This document shows, piece by piece, positions 47,016-55,672 of a DNA stretch of 64,000 nucleotides. The notes under the pieces were generated by a model. The model was not told the DNA's origin and ran no database searches. It saw only the letters and a program-made list of their open reading frames with translations. The stretch spans positions 1 to 64,000 of the forward strand of contig CAIRLC010000019.1 of NCBI GenBank assembly GCA_903879335.1, written 5' to 3'. The translations under genes were made by a program, and so were the position numbers. Numbering within the stretch: position 1 is the stretch's first letter; each line of letters begins with the position of its first letter. The DNA comes from an uncultured Pseudomonadota bacterium. Its GTDB lineage: Bacteria > Pseudomonadota > Gammaproteobacteria > Steroidobacterales > Steroidobacteraceae.

Positions 47016-48391
47016 GAATGGAGCGGTCTCCATGCCAATGTGGCTGCGAGCACAAAGGCTCCTGCAGCGATCGCCATAGCACCTACGGGATCGCCGGGAA
47101 AAAGTCGGTGCACCACGGATCCCATGACCACAGACACCACGATCTGTGGCAAGACGATGAAGAAATTGAAAATTCCCATATACGTGCCCAGCTTGCGATA
47201 GGGGATGGCACCACACAGCATCGCGTAGGGCATCGCCAGGATGGAGGCCCATGCCATACCAATCCCAACCATGGACAAGTACAGGATCGTGGGGTCCGAC
47301 GACACGAGCATTGCCGTGAATCCAATAGCGCCTGCAATGAGATTCAGTGCATGCAGTCGCTCCCGACCGATACGCTCAGCCAAGGTCGGCAGTAAAAACG
47401 CATGGACTGTGGCTACGACGTTATAGAGCGCAAATAGCACGCCCACATGATCGGCGGCTGCGTTATAGGCAGGACTCCCGGCTAAGGTCGCACCGAAGTG
47501 ATGCCATGCAACGGCCGGCGTGCCATAAATCCACAACAAGAAGAATCCGAACCAAGAGAAAAATTGAACCAGCGCAAGACGCCGCATCGGCCGTGGCATT
47601 CCGGTCAGATCGGACCACAATTCCCGCACAGCCGTAAAACGCGGCTGTGAACCATCAGCCAGTCCGACATTATCGGCGGGCGGTAATACGGTATCCGGAC
47701 GGGTCCGGCTTGCCGCCTCAAATTCCGCCAGCTGCGCGGGTGAATACTCTTGGGTCGTACAAATCGTATAGAGCACGGCCAACAAAAGCGCAGCGGCACC
47801 GATATAGAACGATAACCGGACGGTCAAAGGCAAATGACCCGGCGCAGCGATATCCGATAGGCCAAACACATGCGACAACAGCCACGGAGCCGCCGATGAG
47901 ATCGATGCGCCGATGCCAATAAAGATCGTCTGGATGGCATAGCCACGTGTCCGCTGTTCGTCCGGCAACATATCGCCGACGAAGGCGCGAAACGGCTCCA
48001 TGGTAATGTTCAGTGCCAAGTCGAGAAGCCAGAAAGAGGGAACAGCCACCCAAAGCAGGCTCGAGTTCGGCAATAGCACCAAAGCGATCGTCGACAGAAC
48101 CGCACCCAACAAAAAGAACGGCCGACGGCGACCGAGGCGTCCCCACGTTCGATCCGACAGGTAGCCAATAATCGGTTGGACCAGTAATCCGGTCACCGGC
48201 CCCGCGATCCACAGAATGGGCAGGCTATCGATCGATGCGCCCAATATTTGAAAGATCCGACTGACATTCGCAGTCTGCAAACCAAAGGCAATTTGGATAC
48301 CCAAAAAGCCAAATGAAAGATTTGCAATGGCGCCAATCGGTAGCCGCGGCTTGCTCAACGGTTGCGGCACATGTTCTGCGATTACGGTCAT
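47012..48391 (-). CDS. SLC45-type MFS maltose/maltodextrin transporter (second copy)
   Basis: This 459-residue protein has about twelve spans. The signature GYLSDRTWGRLGRRRPFF and ALNITMEPFRAFVGDMLPDEQRTRGYA match maltose carriers found in Caulobacter and Xanthomonas amylolytic loci. It is coupled to the downstream alpha-glucosidase by a 4-base overlap, so its substrate is probably a maltose-type sugar. It is divergent from the cyclomaltodextrinase-type gene. Confidence 0.92.
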   Translation of the reverse strand: MTVIAEHVPQPLSKPRLPIGAIANLSFGFLGIQIAFGLQTANVSRIFQILGASIDSLPILWIAGPVTGLLVQPIIGYLSDRTWGRLGRRRPFFLLGAVLSTIALVLLPNSSLLWVAVPSFWLLDLALNITMEPFRAFVGDMLPDEQRTRGYAIQTIFIGIGASISSAAPWLLSHVFGLSDIAAPGHLPLTVRLSFYIGAAALLLAVLYTICTTQEYSPAQLAEFEAASRTRPDTVLPPADNVGLADGSQPRFTAVRELWSDLTGMPRPMRRLALVQFFSWFGFFLLWIYGTPAVAWHHFGATLAGSPAYNAAADHVGVLFALYNVVATVHAFLLPTLAERIGRERLHALNLIAGAIGFTAMLVSSDPTILYLSMVGIGMAWASILAMPYAMLCGAIPYRKLGTYMGIFNFFIVLPQIVVSVVMGSVVHRLFPGDPVGAMAIAAGAFVLAATLAWRPLHS

Positions 48392-48534
48392 AGTCTGGAC
48401 TCCGGCGGTCCGGCGACCACCCTCGACGCGCGAGTATGCTAGGGCTTTAATCTAAAGACCATCCCATCGAACTATTGACCGGCGGGCGGCTGTCGCTTTT
48501 ACTGCATAGAACTTCTCGATAACGACTAAATTCC
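48392..48534. promoter_or_regulatory. Divergent promoter region, transporter versus GH13
   Basis: The 143-base gap must serve both strands. CTTTA-atc-TAAAG near 48449 is a short inverted repeat that could belong to an operator. No box is convincing enough to mark, and LacI control of this site is only inferred. Confidence 0.35.
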
Positions 48535-50388
48535 ATGCTGCAACTTCGCTCCATTCTGACCGCCACAACGCTGATCATCGCAACACAAATTCAGGCGACG
48601 ACCATTGATCGTGTCGATCCGCCATCGTGGTGGGTTGGCTTTGAGGCACCAACGGTTGAGCTCTTGGTGCATGGACAAGGCATTGGTCTGTCCCATCCCG
48701 CATTGAGCTACCCGGGCGTAACCATTACTGATTCTCACTCGCTGCCGAATTCAAACTACTTGTCCGTCACGTTGTCGATTTCAAAAGCCGCCCAACCCGG
48801 CGTGCTGCCAATCGACTTTTCCTTGAACGGTCATATTGTCAATCACGTCGATTATTCGCTTGAAGCGCGACGCGCCGACCGCCGCTCACAACGTGGCTTT
48901 GACGCCCACGATGTCGTCTACCTCATCATGCCCGATCGCTTTGCCAATGGCTCCCGTGACAATGACGCAGCAGAAGGCACGCGCGACCACACTGATCGCA
49001 ACGATCCAGACGCTCGTCATGGCGGCGACTTACAAGGGCTCATCAACCACCTCGACTACTTCGATGACATGGGCTACACGCAACTCTGGCTCACCCCTGT
49101 GCTCGAAAACAATATGCCGGGCTACAGCTATCACGGCTATTCAATCACCGACCATTACAAGGTGGATCCACGATTCGGATCTAATGAAGATTATCGGGCT
49201 CTAGCCGATGCAGCCCGATTGCGCGGTATCGGGCTCATTGAAGACGTGGTGCTGAATCACATCGGACTCGACCATTGGTGGATGAAGGATCTTCCGGATC
49301 AGGATTGGCTCTCGAATCGTGGCGAATATGCGCCGACCAATCATCTGCACAAAAGCCAAATCGATATTCATGCGGCGCCCTCGGACCGACAACGATTCAT
49401 TGATGGCTGGTTTGATCGTTCAATGCCGGATCTCCATCCTGCATCGCCGTCGCTCGGCAACTACCTCGTCCAAAATGCAATCTGGTGGATTGAATACGCC
49501 GGCTTGAGCGGGCTGCGCATTGACACTTATCCGTACACGGACAAGCGTTACACCGCTGATTATTGCCGTCGCGTGCTGGTGGAATATCCGCAACTGAATA
49601 TCGTTGGCGAAGAAGCGCCAGGTCGATCCGATCCCGTCATCATTTCCTATTGGCAGGCTGGCCGAGTCAACCGCGATGGATACGAATCCACACTACCGAC
49701 GCTCATGGATTTCCCGTTACGGGATGCCCTGATATCGGCTCTGAACAGCCGCACGTGGAGCGATGGTGGATTAAGGGAGATCTATGAGGTACTTGCCGAC
49801 GATGTGATCTATGCAGACCCATCACGCTTACTATTTTTCGGCGACAACCATGACTCCGATCGATTGTTCAAGCTACTGAATCACAATGATGCTTCGTACC
49901 GCATGGCGATGGCCTTCGTGGCAACTGTTCGAGGCATTCCACAGGTCACTTGGGGTAGCGAATTTGAGTGGTCGAATGAAAGGCCTGGTGACGGTGTGAA
50001 GCGACTGGATTTCCCGGGTGGATTTGCGGGTGATACGGCCAGCGCTTTTACGGGCGCTGGACTCGACGCAAAGTCTTGGGAAACCATGAATTATCTGCGC
50101 ACGTTGTTTCGCTGGCGGCGACAGTCTAAGGTCGTCCAAGAGGGCGCCTTTCGACACTATGCTCCTGAAAATGATGTGTACGTCTATTTTAGGACCTTGG
50201 GCACGCAGCACGTGATGGTCGTGATGAATAACAACAACAGCATTCAGACCTTGTCTTTAGACCGATTCAGGGAAACCATTGGGGACGCCAAAAGCGCCGT
50301 TGATCCGATCACCAAGGACGTGGTTGCATTGGGCGAGACACTCAAACTCGATCCTAAATCGGCGCTGATTTTGGAGATCACCCCGTGA
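48535..50388 (+). CDS. Exported cyclomaltodextrinase/neopullulanase-type GH13
   Basis: The precursor has 617 residues. Signal peptide SILTATTLIIATQIQA, then an Ig-like N-terminal domain (IDRVDPPSWWVGFEAPTVELLVHG, about 24-115) as in cyclomaltodextrinases and SusA. The GH13 barrel has DVVLNHIG, LSGLRIDTYPY (nucleophile Asp), NIVGEEAPG (acid/base Glu) and FFGDNHDSDR, and a C-terminal beta domain ends ILEITP. It probably opens cyclodextrins or cuts maltodextrin in the periplasm. The stop overlaps the start of the esterase gene. Confidence 0.92.
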   Translation: MLQLRSILTATTLIIATQIQATTIDRVDPPSWWVGFEAPTVELLVHGQGIGLSHPALSYPGVTITDSHSLPNSNYLSVTLSISKAAQPGVLPIDFSLNGHIVNHVDYSLEARRADRRSQRGFDAHDVVYLIMPDRFANGSRDNDAAEGTRDHTDRNDPDARHGGDLQGLINHLDYFDDMGYTQLWLTPVLENNMPGYSYHGYSITDHYKVDPRFGSNEDYRALADAARLRGIGLIEDVVLNHIGLDHWWMKDLPDQDWLSNRGEYAPTNHLHKSQIDIHAAPSDRQRFIDGWFDRSMPDLHPASPSLGNYLVQNAIWWIEYAGLSGLRIDTYPYTDKRYTADYCRRVLVEYPQLNIVGEEAPGRSDPVIISYWQAGRVNRDGYESTLPTLMDFPLRDALISALNSRTWSDGGLREIYEVLADDVIYADPSRLLFFGDNHDSDRLFKLLNHNDASYRMAMAFVATVRGIPQVTWGSEFEWSNERPGDGVKRLDFPGGFAGDTASAFTGAGLDAKSWETMNYLRTLFRWRRQSKVVQEGAFRHYAPENDVYVYFRTLGTQHVMVVMNNNNSIQTLSLDRFRETIGDAKSAVDPITKDVVALGETLKLDPKSALILEITP

Positions 50389-51314
50389 TGAATACCGTAG
50401 TCCGGCTGGTGGCACTGATGGTGACGTTGACCGTACAGGCCGGTGCCGCTGAGCGCGTCGCGCAGTCACACGAGACGCAATGGGGACGCTACGACAAATA
50501 CCCAAATTTCGGCGGACAAGTCATCCATGCGAGGGAGATTATCGTCTTTGTGCCGGCTGGCCCAAAGCCCGTGGCGGGCTATGCCGCTATTTATATGCAC
50601 GATGGACGCAACGTCTTTGATCCCGCCACCTCAACGGGCCACGAACCTTGGGCGGCGGACCGCGCGGTGAATGAGGGGCGCTATCCAGCGATCGTCGTTG
50701 CTATCGACAATACGACGCTTCGTTGGTCTGAATATATGCCGCAGTCCGTCTTTGCAGCGCTACCGTCCACGGTGGTAGCGGCAGCTCAAGGTAAAGAGCC
50801 GCCTCCTCAATCGGATGCCTACGTCGATTTCATCGCCGATGAACTGAAGCCGTGGATCGATGCGCATTATCCTACGCGTCGGGATCCGGCGCATACATTC
50901 ATCATGGGCTCGTCGATGGGCGGGCTGATTTCAATTTATGCGATGGAGCGCCGGCCTGAAATTTTTGGTCGTGCCGCCGGACTGTCCACCCACTGGACCG
51001 CGACGACAAATTTCGCCCTCTATGGCTCAGGTCCTGAAAGCGCCGATGCAGAATTAACGGTCATCGCGAATACCACGGTCGATACATTGGCCGATCATCT
51101 GCCGGATGCAGACTCGCATCGCCTGTGGGTTGATTATGGCGATCGCACGCTTGATCAGTTCTATCGCACGTACGCCAAGCGATTCGAGCAACGTGCCATC
51201 AATCAAGGCTGGGGGAAATCCTTAGCCGTGCGCGCGATTCCAGACGCCGCACATGATGAAACATCCTGGCGTCAGCGCTTACCCGAGATTTTAGCGTTCC
51301 TATTCAGCCCTTGA
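50388..51314 (+). CDS. Exported alpha/beta-hydrolase (esterase D / enterochelin-esterase-like)
   Basis: The precursor has 308 residues with a signal peptide (VVRLVALMVTLTVQAGA). Triad candidates are Ser in IMGSSMGGLISIY, Asp in WVDYGDRTLD and His in PDAAHDETSW. The fold is that of the putative-esterase family. The ATG at 50388 overlaps the preceding stop (TGATG), and the track GTG is one codon earlier. Being fused into the amylolytic operon, it may remove acyl groups from acylated starch-like glucans, but this is speculation. It ends 4 bases from the convergent glgX. Confidence 0.85.
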   Translation: MNTVVRLVALMVTLTVQAGAAERVAQSHETQWGRYDKYPNFGGQVIHAREIIVFVPAGPKPVAGYAAIYMHDGRNVFDPATSTGHEPWAADRAVNEGRYPAIVVAIDNTTLRWSEYMPQSVFAALPSTVVAAAQGKEPPPQSDAYVDFIADELKPWIDAHYPTRRDPAHTFIMGSSMGGLISIYAMERRPEIFGRAAGLSTHWTATTNFALYGSGPESADAELTVIANTTVDTLADHLPDADSHRLWVDYGDRTLDQFYRTYAKRFEQRAINQGWGKSLAVRAIPDAAHDETSWRQRLPEILAFLFSP

Positions 51315-51318
51315 GGCG

Positions 51319-53379
51319 TTACTCGCTGCGTTCATAAATCGCGAGTGATCGCGGTGCACGCGCATGGCGAGAGCCGAGCCGAAGTCCTTGGGCTGCAATA
51401 TCGGCTGTGTCGGCCACCAAGACCCAGTTCATATTGGCGGGACCGTGGACTTTAAAATCCACCGCCACTTCCGCCGCATTGAACAGCAAAAGAATTTTAG
51501 GCGAACGGTCGCTCAAGTCGGAATACATCACGCCGATGGCATGGGCGTGTGGATCATTCCAGTCGGCTGGACGCATTTCATGACCGAAGGGATGCAGCCA
51601 ATGCACGTCCCCTGAGACACCCCCGTCGTCGGCCTTACCCTCTAAGAAGGTCTCACGGCGCAACTCGGGATGTTTGCGACGGAATGCGAGTAGACGCCGC
51701 ACAAAGGAGACCTCGTCTTGCTCGGACTCGCGTAACGACCAATCCAGCCAGGTGATCGCATTGTCTTGGCAATAGGCGTTGTTATTGCCCAGTTGCGTAC
51801 GGCCGAACTCATCACCCGCCAACAACATCGGAACACCTTGCGACAACAACAGGGTGGCCAGGTAGTTACGCCGCTGCCGCCACCGTATCTCGTTGATCGC
51901 AAGATCATCCGTCGGACCCTCAACCCCAAAGTTCCAACTTCGGTTATCGGAATGACCGTCTCGGTTGTGCTCTAGATTCGGCTCATTGTGCTTGTGGTTG
52001 TAACTGACCAGATCTGCCAGCGTGAAACCATCATGGGCAGTGACAAAATTGACACTGGCGCGGGGACCACGGCCAGCGCGCCGAAAAACGTCAGCCGATC
52101 CGGAAATTCGTTCCGCGAAAGCCCCGAGGACATAATGCTCGCCAAGCCAGTAAGAACGAATCGTGTCGCGATAGCGGTCATTCCATTCCGACCACACGGC
52201 CGGGAATCCTCCCAGCCGATAACCACCTGGCCCAACATCCCACGGTTCGGCAATGAACTTCACCCCGTCAGCCCAAGGCGCTGCGGCAAGTTCTTCAAAG
52301 AATTGAGCATGCGGCGTATAGCCATCATGCAAACGCCCAAGGGTTGGGCCTAAATCGAATCGGAAGCCATCCACATGCATGGCCTCCACCCACCAACGAA
52401 GGGCATCTAGGATGAGCGCTCGGGCGGACGGAGTATCTGCACGTGCGGTGTTACCGCAACCCGTATAATTTTCGTAGCGCTCGGGCGATGCAGAATCTAA
52501 TCGGTAATAGGAGGCGTTATCGAATCCCTTGAGAGACAACACTGGGCCCCACTCGTTGCCTTCTGCAGTGTGATTAAAGACAACGTCCAGGATGACCTCA
52601 ATACCACGGGCGTGTAACGCACGGACCATGGTCCGAAATTCAGCAACCGGCTCATTGAGCGCATATTGCGAAGCCGGCGCTGACCAGGCGAAAGGGTTGT
52701 AGCCCCAGTAGTTCACGAGCCCCTTATCGATCAAGAAGGCTTCACTGACAAACGCCTGTACCGGAAGAAGCTCAATGGCCGTGACCCCCAATCGAACGAG
52801 GTCCTCAATGACCGCAGGCTCGGCGAGGCCGAGGTAGGTCCCGCGAAGCCGTGGCCGAACACTTTTATGCAGCTTGGTGTGACCCTTGACGTGCGTCTCG
52901 AGAATGACCGTCTCAGACCATGGCGTCCGCGGTGGGCGATCGTCACCCCAATCGAAATTGGGATCGACGATGCGGGCTCGAGGCATGACGGCCATCGAGT
53001 CCAAATCGTGACTTTCAGGGCCGTCATATAAAGAATCATCGTGAGTAGGCTCGCCCGTGACCTCACGAGCGGCGGGGTCAATCAGAAATTTGGCCGGATT
53101 CGCACGCAATCCTTTCGCTGGATCGAACTCTCCATGGACGCGGTAACCATACAAGTCACCCACATGAGCAAACGGCGCAGCAATGAGGCCGTGCCAAACA
53201 TCACCCGTCCGATAGCTAAGCTCAACTGTGCTCCGCGTAGTGCCATCGGCATGACACAGGACCAACTCGACTCGATTATGCGGCGCCGCATGCACTGCGA
53301 AGTTCACACCGCCAGACATAGGCGTTGCTCCGAGTGGAAACGGCATACCGGGCGCGATTGAAATCTCGCGTGCTGACAT
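51319..53379 (-). CDS. glgX: Glycogen debranching enzyme
   Basis: It hydrolyses alpha-1,6 branches left by phosphorylase. The 686 residues start with a CBM48-type domain (FPLGATPMSGGVNFAVHA), followed by the isoamylase-type GH13 barrel: DVVFNHTAEG, MHVDGFRFDLG, KFIAEPWDVGPGGY and NFVTAHDGFTLADLVSYN. It comes 1 base after glgB in the operon glgP-glgB-glgX. Confidence 0.96.
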   Translation of the reverse strand: MSAREISIAPGMPFPLGATPMSGGVNFAVHAAPHNRVELVLCHADGTTRSTVELSYRTGDVWHGLIAAPFAHVGDLYGYRVHGEFDPAKGLRANPAKFLIDPAAREVTGEPTHDDSLYDGPESHDLDSMAVMPRARIVDPNFDWGDDRPPRTPWSETVILETHVKGHTKLHKSVRPRLRGTYLGLAEPAVIEDLVRLGVTAIELLPVQAFVSEAFLIDKGLVNYWGYNPFAWSAPASQYALNEPVAEFRTMVRALHARGIEVILDVVFNHTAEGNEWGPVLSLKGFDNASYYRLDSASPERYENYTGCGNTARADTPSARALILDALRWWVEAMHVDGFRFDLGPTLGRLHDGYTPHAQFFEELAAAPWADGVKFIAEPWDVGPGGYRLGGFPAVWSEWNDRYRDTIRSYWLGEHYVLGAFAERISGSADVFRRAGRGPRASVNFVTAHDGFTLADLVSYNHKHNEPNLEHNRDGHSDNRSWNFGVEGPTDDLAINEIRWRQRRNYLATLLLSQGVPMLLAGDEFGRTQLGNNNAYCQDNAITWLDWSLRESEQDEVSFVRRLLAFRRKHPELRRETFLEGKADDGGVSGDVHWLHPFGHEMRPADWNDPHAHAIGVMYSDLSDRSPKILLLFNAAEVAVDFKVHGPANMNWVLVADTADIAAQGLRLGSRHARAPRSLAIYERSE

Positions 53380-53380
53380 T

Positions 53381-55672
53381 TCAGCTACGGCGCAAGACGA
53401 GTCCGCCCAGTGGTGGCAGTTTCACGCGCAACGCGTAGTGCCGCCCATGGGCTTGCCCGTCGATCGTATGGATCTCTGCCTGATCGTTATGGCCGGAACC
53501 GCCATAGTGCAGGCTGTCCGAATCGAAGACTTTAAGGTAGCGTCCCGGTGCATCGACGCCAATCCAATATTCTTCGCGCGGCACCGGTGTCGCATTAAAT
53601 ACGCAAATAAGCGGTTCTCCGGCGTCGCCCTGGGTACTGCGCCGTTCGAATACGTACACACTCTCGACGTCGTTGTGTAGATCAACCCCGACAAATCCCG
53701 CACCGTCACAATCTGAACCGTACAACTGCGGCGAATGTGTGTAGAGGCGATTGAGGTCGCGAGCCAGGTCGCGCAAACGCCGATGGTCGTCATGACCGAG
53801 CAATGCCCAATCAAGCGACTCCGCGTGTCGCCATTCGTGCCACTGCGCGAATTCCTGACCCATGAACAACAATTTCTTGCCGGGATGCACAGCCATATAG
53901 GTCAAGAACAGACGCCAATTCGCTTTCTTCTGCCAGTCGTCACCCGGCATTTTGGCGATCAGCGAACCCTTGCCGTGTACGACTTCATCATGGGAGATCG
54001 GCAGCATGAAGCGCTCCGACCACGCGTAAACGAAGGAGAAGGTGACGAGATGATGCTCATAACGCCGGTAAACCGGGTCTTTCTCCCAGTACTTCAGCGT
54101 GTCGTTCATCCACCCCATATTCCATTTGAAGGTAAATCCGACACCACCCAGATGGACGGGGGTTGTGATGCCGGGAAACGCGGTGGATTCCTCCGCAATC
54201 ATCATCGCGTGTGGCGCATATTCGCGGACGGCCCAATTGAGATGCCGCAGGAAATCGATCGCCTCAAGGTTTTCGCGTCCGCCATAGCGATTCGGGACCC
54301 ACTGCCCCTCCTCTCGGCTGTAATCGAGATAAAGCATGGAGGCGACCGCGTCGACGCGCAGTCCATCTAAGTGGAACTCATTCAGCCAATACAGGGCGTT
54401 TGCGGTGAGGAAATTGCGCACTTCATTGCGGCCGAAATTAAAAATTTTCGTGCCCCAATCCATGTGCTCGCCCTGGCGTGGGTCCGCGTGCTCGTACAAA
54501 GCGGTACCGTCAAACTCCGCCAACCCGTGTTCATCCTTCGGGAAGTGGGCAGGAACCCAATCCATAATGACGCCAATTCCCGCGGCATGACATTTGTCGA
54601 CAAAGCGCATGAAATCTTGCGGAGTGCCATAACGCGCGGTAGGTGCGTAATATCCGCCAACCTGATAGCCCCAAGATCCATCAAACGGATATTCGGCAAT
54701 ACCCATCAGTTCGATGTGGGTATAGGCCATATCGACGACATACGGAATCAATTGATCTGCGGCTTCTTGCCAGGTCAAAAATGGTGGATCACGTTCGGGC
54801 GAGTGCCGCCACGATGCTAAGTGAACCTCATACACAGCGATCGGTTCACGCCGCGGATCTGCCCGACGACGTCGAGCAAGCCACTCGCTGTCCGTCCACT
54901 CGAAGGCGCTGAGGTCGGCCACGATCGACGCAGTTTTCGGGCGCAACTCCATTGCTGCGCCGTAGGGATCGGCTTTCAGTCGGGTGTCGCCATATGGGGT
55001 CCGGATTTCGAACTTATACGGCGATCCCACGCCAACATCCGGGACGAACAGTTCCCAGACACCGGACCCGCCGCGCGATTGCAGCGGGTGGCGGCGGCCA
55101 TCCCACATATTGAAGTCGCCAACGACGCTGACACGCTCAGCATTGGGGGCCCACACGGCAAAATGCGTCCCGTCAATCCCGTCGATGCTGCAGACGTGCG
55201 CCCCAAGCTTTGACCAGATTCGGTGGTGATTCCCTTGGCCAAACAGGTACAGATCAAAATCTGTGATTTGCGGCGCGAAATAGTAGGGATCGGGTTTGGC
55301 GTGCGTGTTGCCGTCCCGATATCGGATCTTCAGCCGGTATGGTACGAGTGGCCGTCGATATGCGATGCGCCCCTCAAAAAGCCCACCGGCATGGATCAAA
55401 GCCAATGGTCGCGCAGCAGACTCCGGCTCGTCTTCCCAGAATACGCTGACCTCGGTCGCCTCGGGCTCGAGCGCCCGGACGACAACGACCGGTTCGTCGC
55501 CCTCACGGCTGAACTGGTGATAACCGAGCACGGACCGCGGCTCGCGGTGGCGTGCAGCCACGAGCGCATCCGCCTCCGACTTGCGTAATGTCGGCCAGAG
55601 CTGCTTCGCTTTCTTCGGCGAGTGGGGCTTAGACTGAGCTAGAGGCTCTTGATTCGATTGATTGGCCATCAC
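53381..55672 (-). CDS. glgB: 1,4-alpha-glucan branching enzyme
   Basis: It forms alpha-1,6 branches in glycogen. The 763 residues include an N-terminal N1-like domain, a CBM48 domain (GTHFAVWAPNAERVSVVGDFN) and a GH13 barrel with DWVPAHFPKDE, DGLRVDAVASMLYLDYSR, MIAEESTAFPGI and LPISHDEVVHGKGSL, which is diagnostic of GlgB. It overlaps glgP by 4 bases. Neither glgA nor glgC accompanies it here. Confidence 0.96.
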   Translation of the reverse strand: MMANQSNQEPLAQSKPHSPKKAKQLWPTLRKSEADALVAARHREPRSVLGYHQFSREGDEPVVVVRALEPEATEVSVFWEDEPESAARPLALIHAGGLFEGRIAYRRPLVPYRLKIRYRDGNTHAKPDPYYFAPQITDFDLYLFGQGNHHRIWSKLGAHVCSIDGIDGTHFAVWAPNAERVSVVGDFNMWDGRRHPLQSRGGSGVWELFVPDVGVGSPYKFEIRTPYGDTRLKADPYGAAMELRPKTASIVADLSAFEWTDSEWLARRRRADPRREPIAVYEVHLASWRHSPERDPPFLTWQEAADQLIPYVVDMAYTHIELMGIAEYPFDGSWGYQVGGYYAPTARYGTPQDFMRFVDKCHAAGIGVIMDWVPAHFPKDEHGLAEFDGTALYEHADPRQGEHMDWGTKIFNFGRNEVRNFLTANALYWLNEFHLDGLRVDAVASMLYLDYSREEGQWVPNRYGGRENLEAIDFLRHLNWAVREYAPHAMMIAEESTAFPGITTPVHLGGVGFTFKWNMGWMNDTLKYWEKDPVYRRYEHHLVTFSFVYAWSERFMLPISHDEVVHGKGSLIAKMPGDDWQKKANWRLFLTYMAVHPGKKLLFMGQEFAQWHEWRHAESLDWALLGHDDHRRLRDLARDLNRLYTHSPQLYGSDCDGAGFVGVDLHNDVESVYVFERRSTQGDAGEPLICVFNATPVPREEYWIGVDAPGRYLKVFDSDSLHYGGSGHNDQAEIHTIDGQAHGRHYALRVKLPPLGGLVLRRS

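Noticed and set aside
53735-54820. Plus-strand ORFs of 211 and 149 residues over glgB
   Set aside because: Shadow frames of glgB with no start signals.
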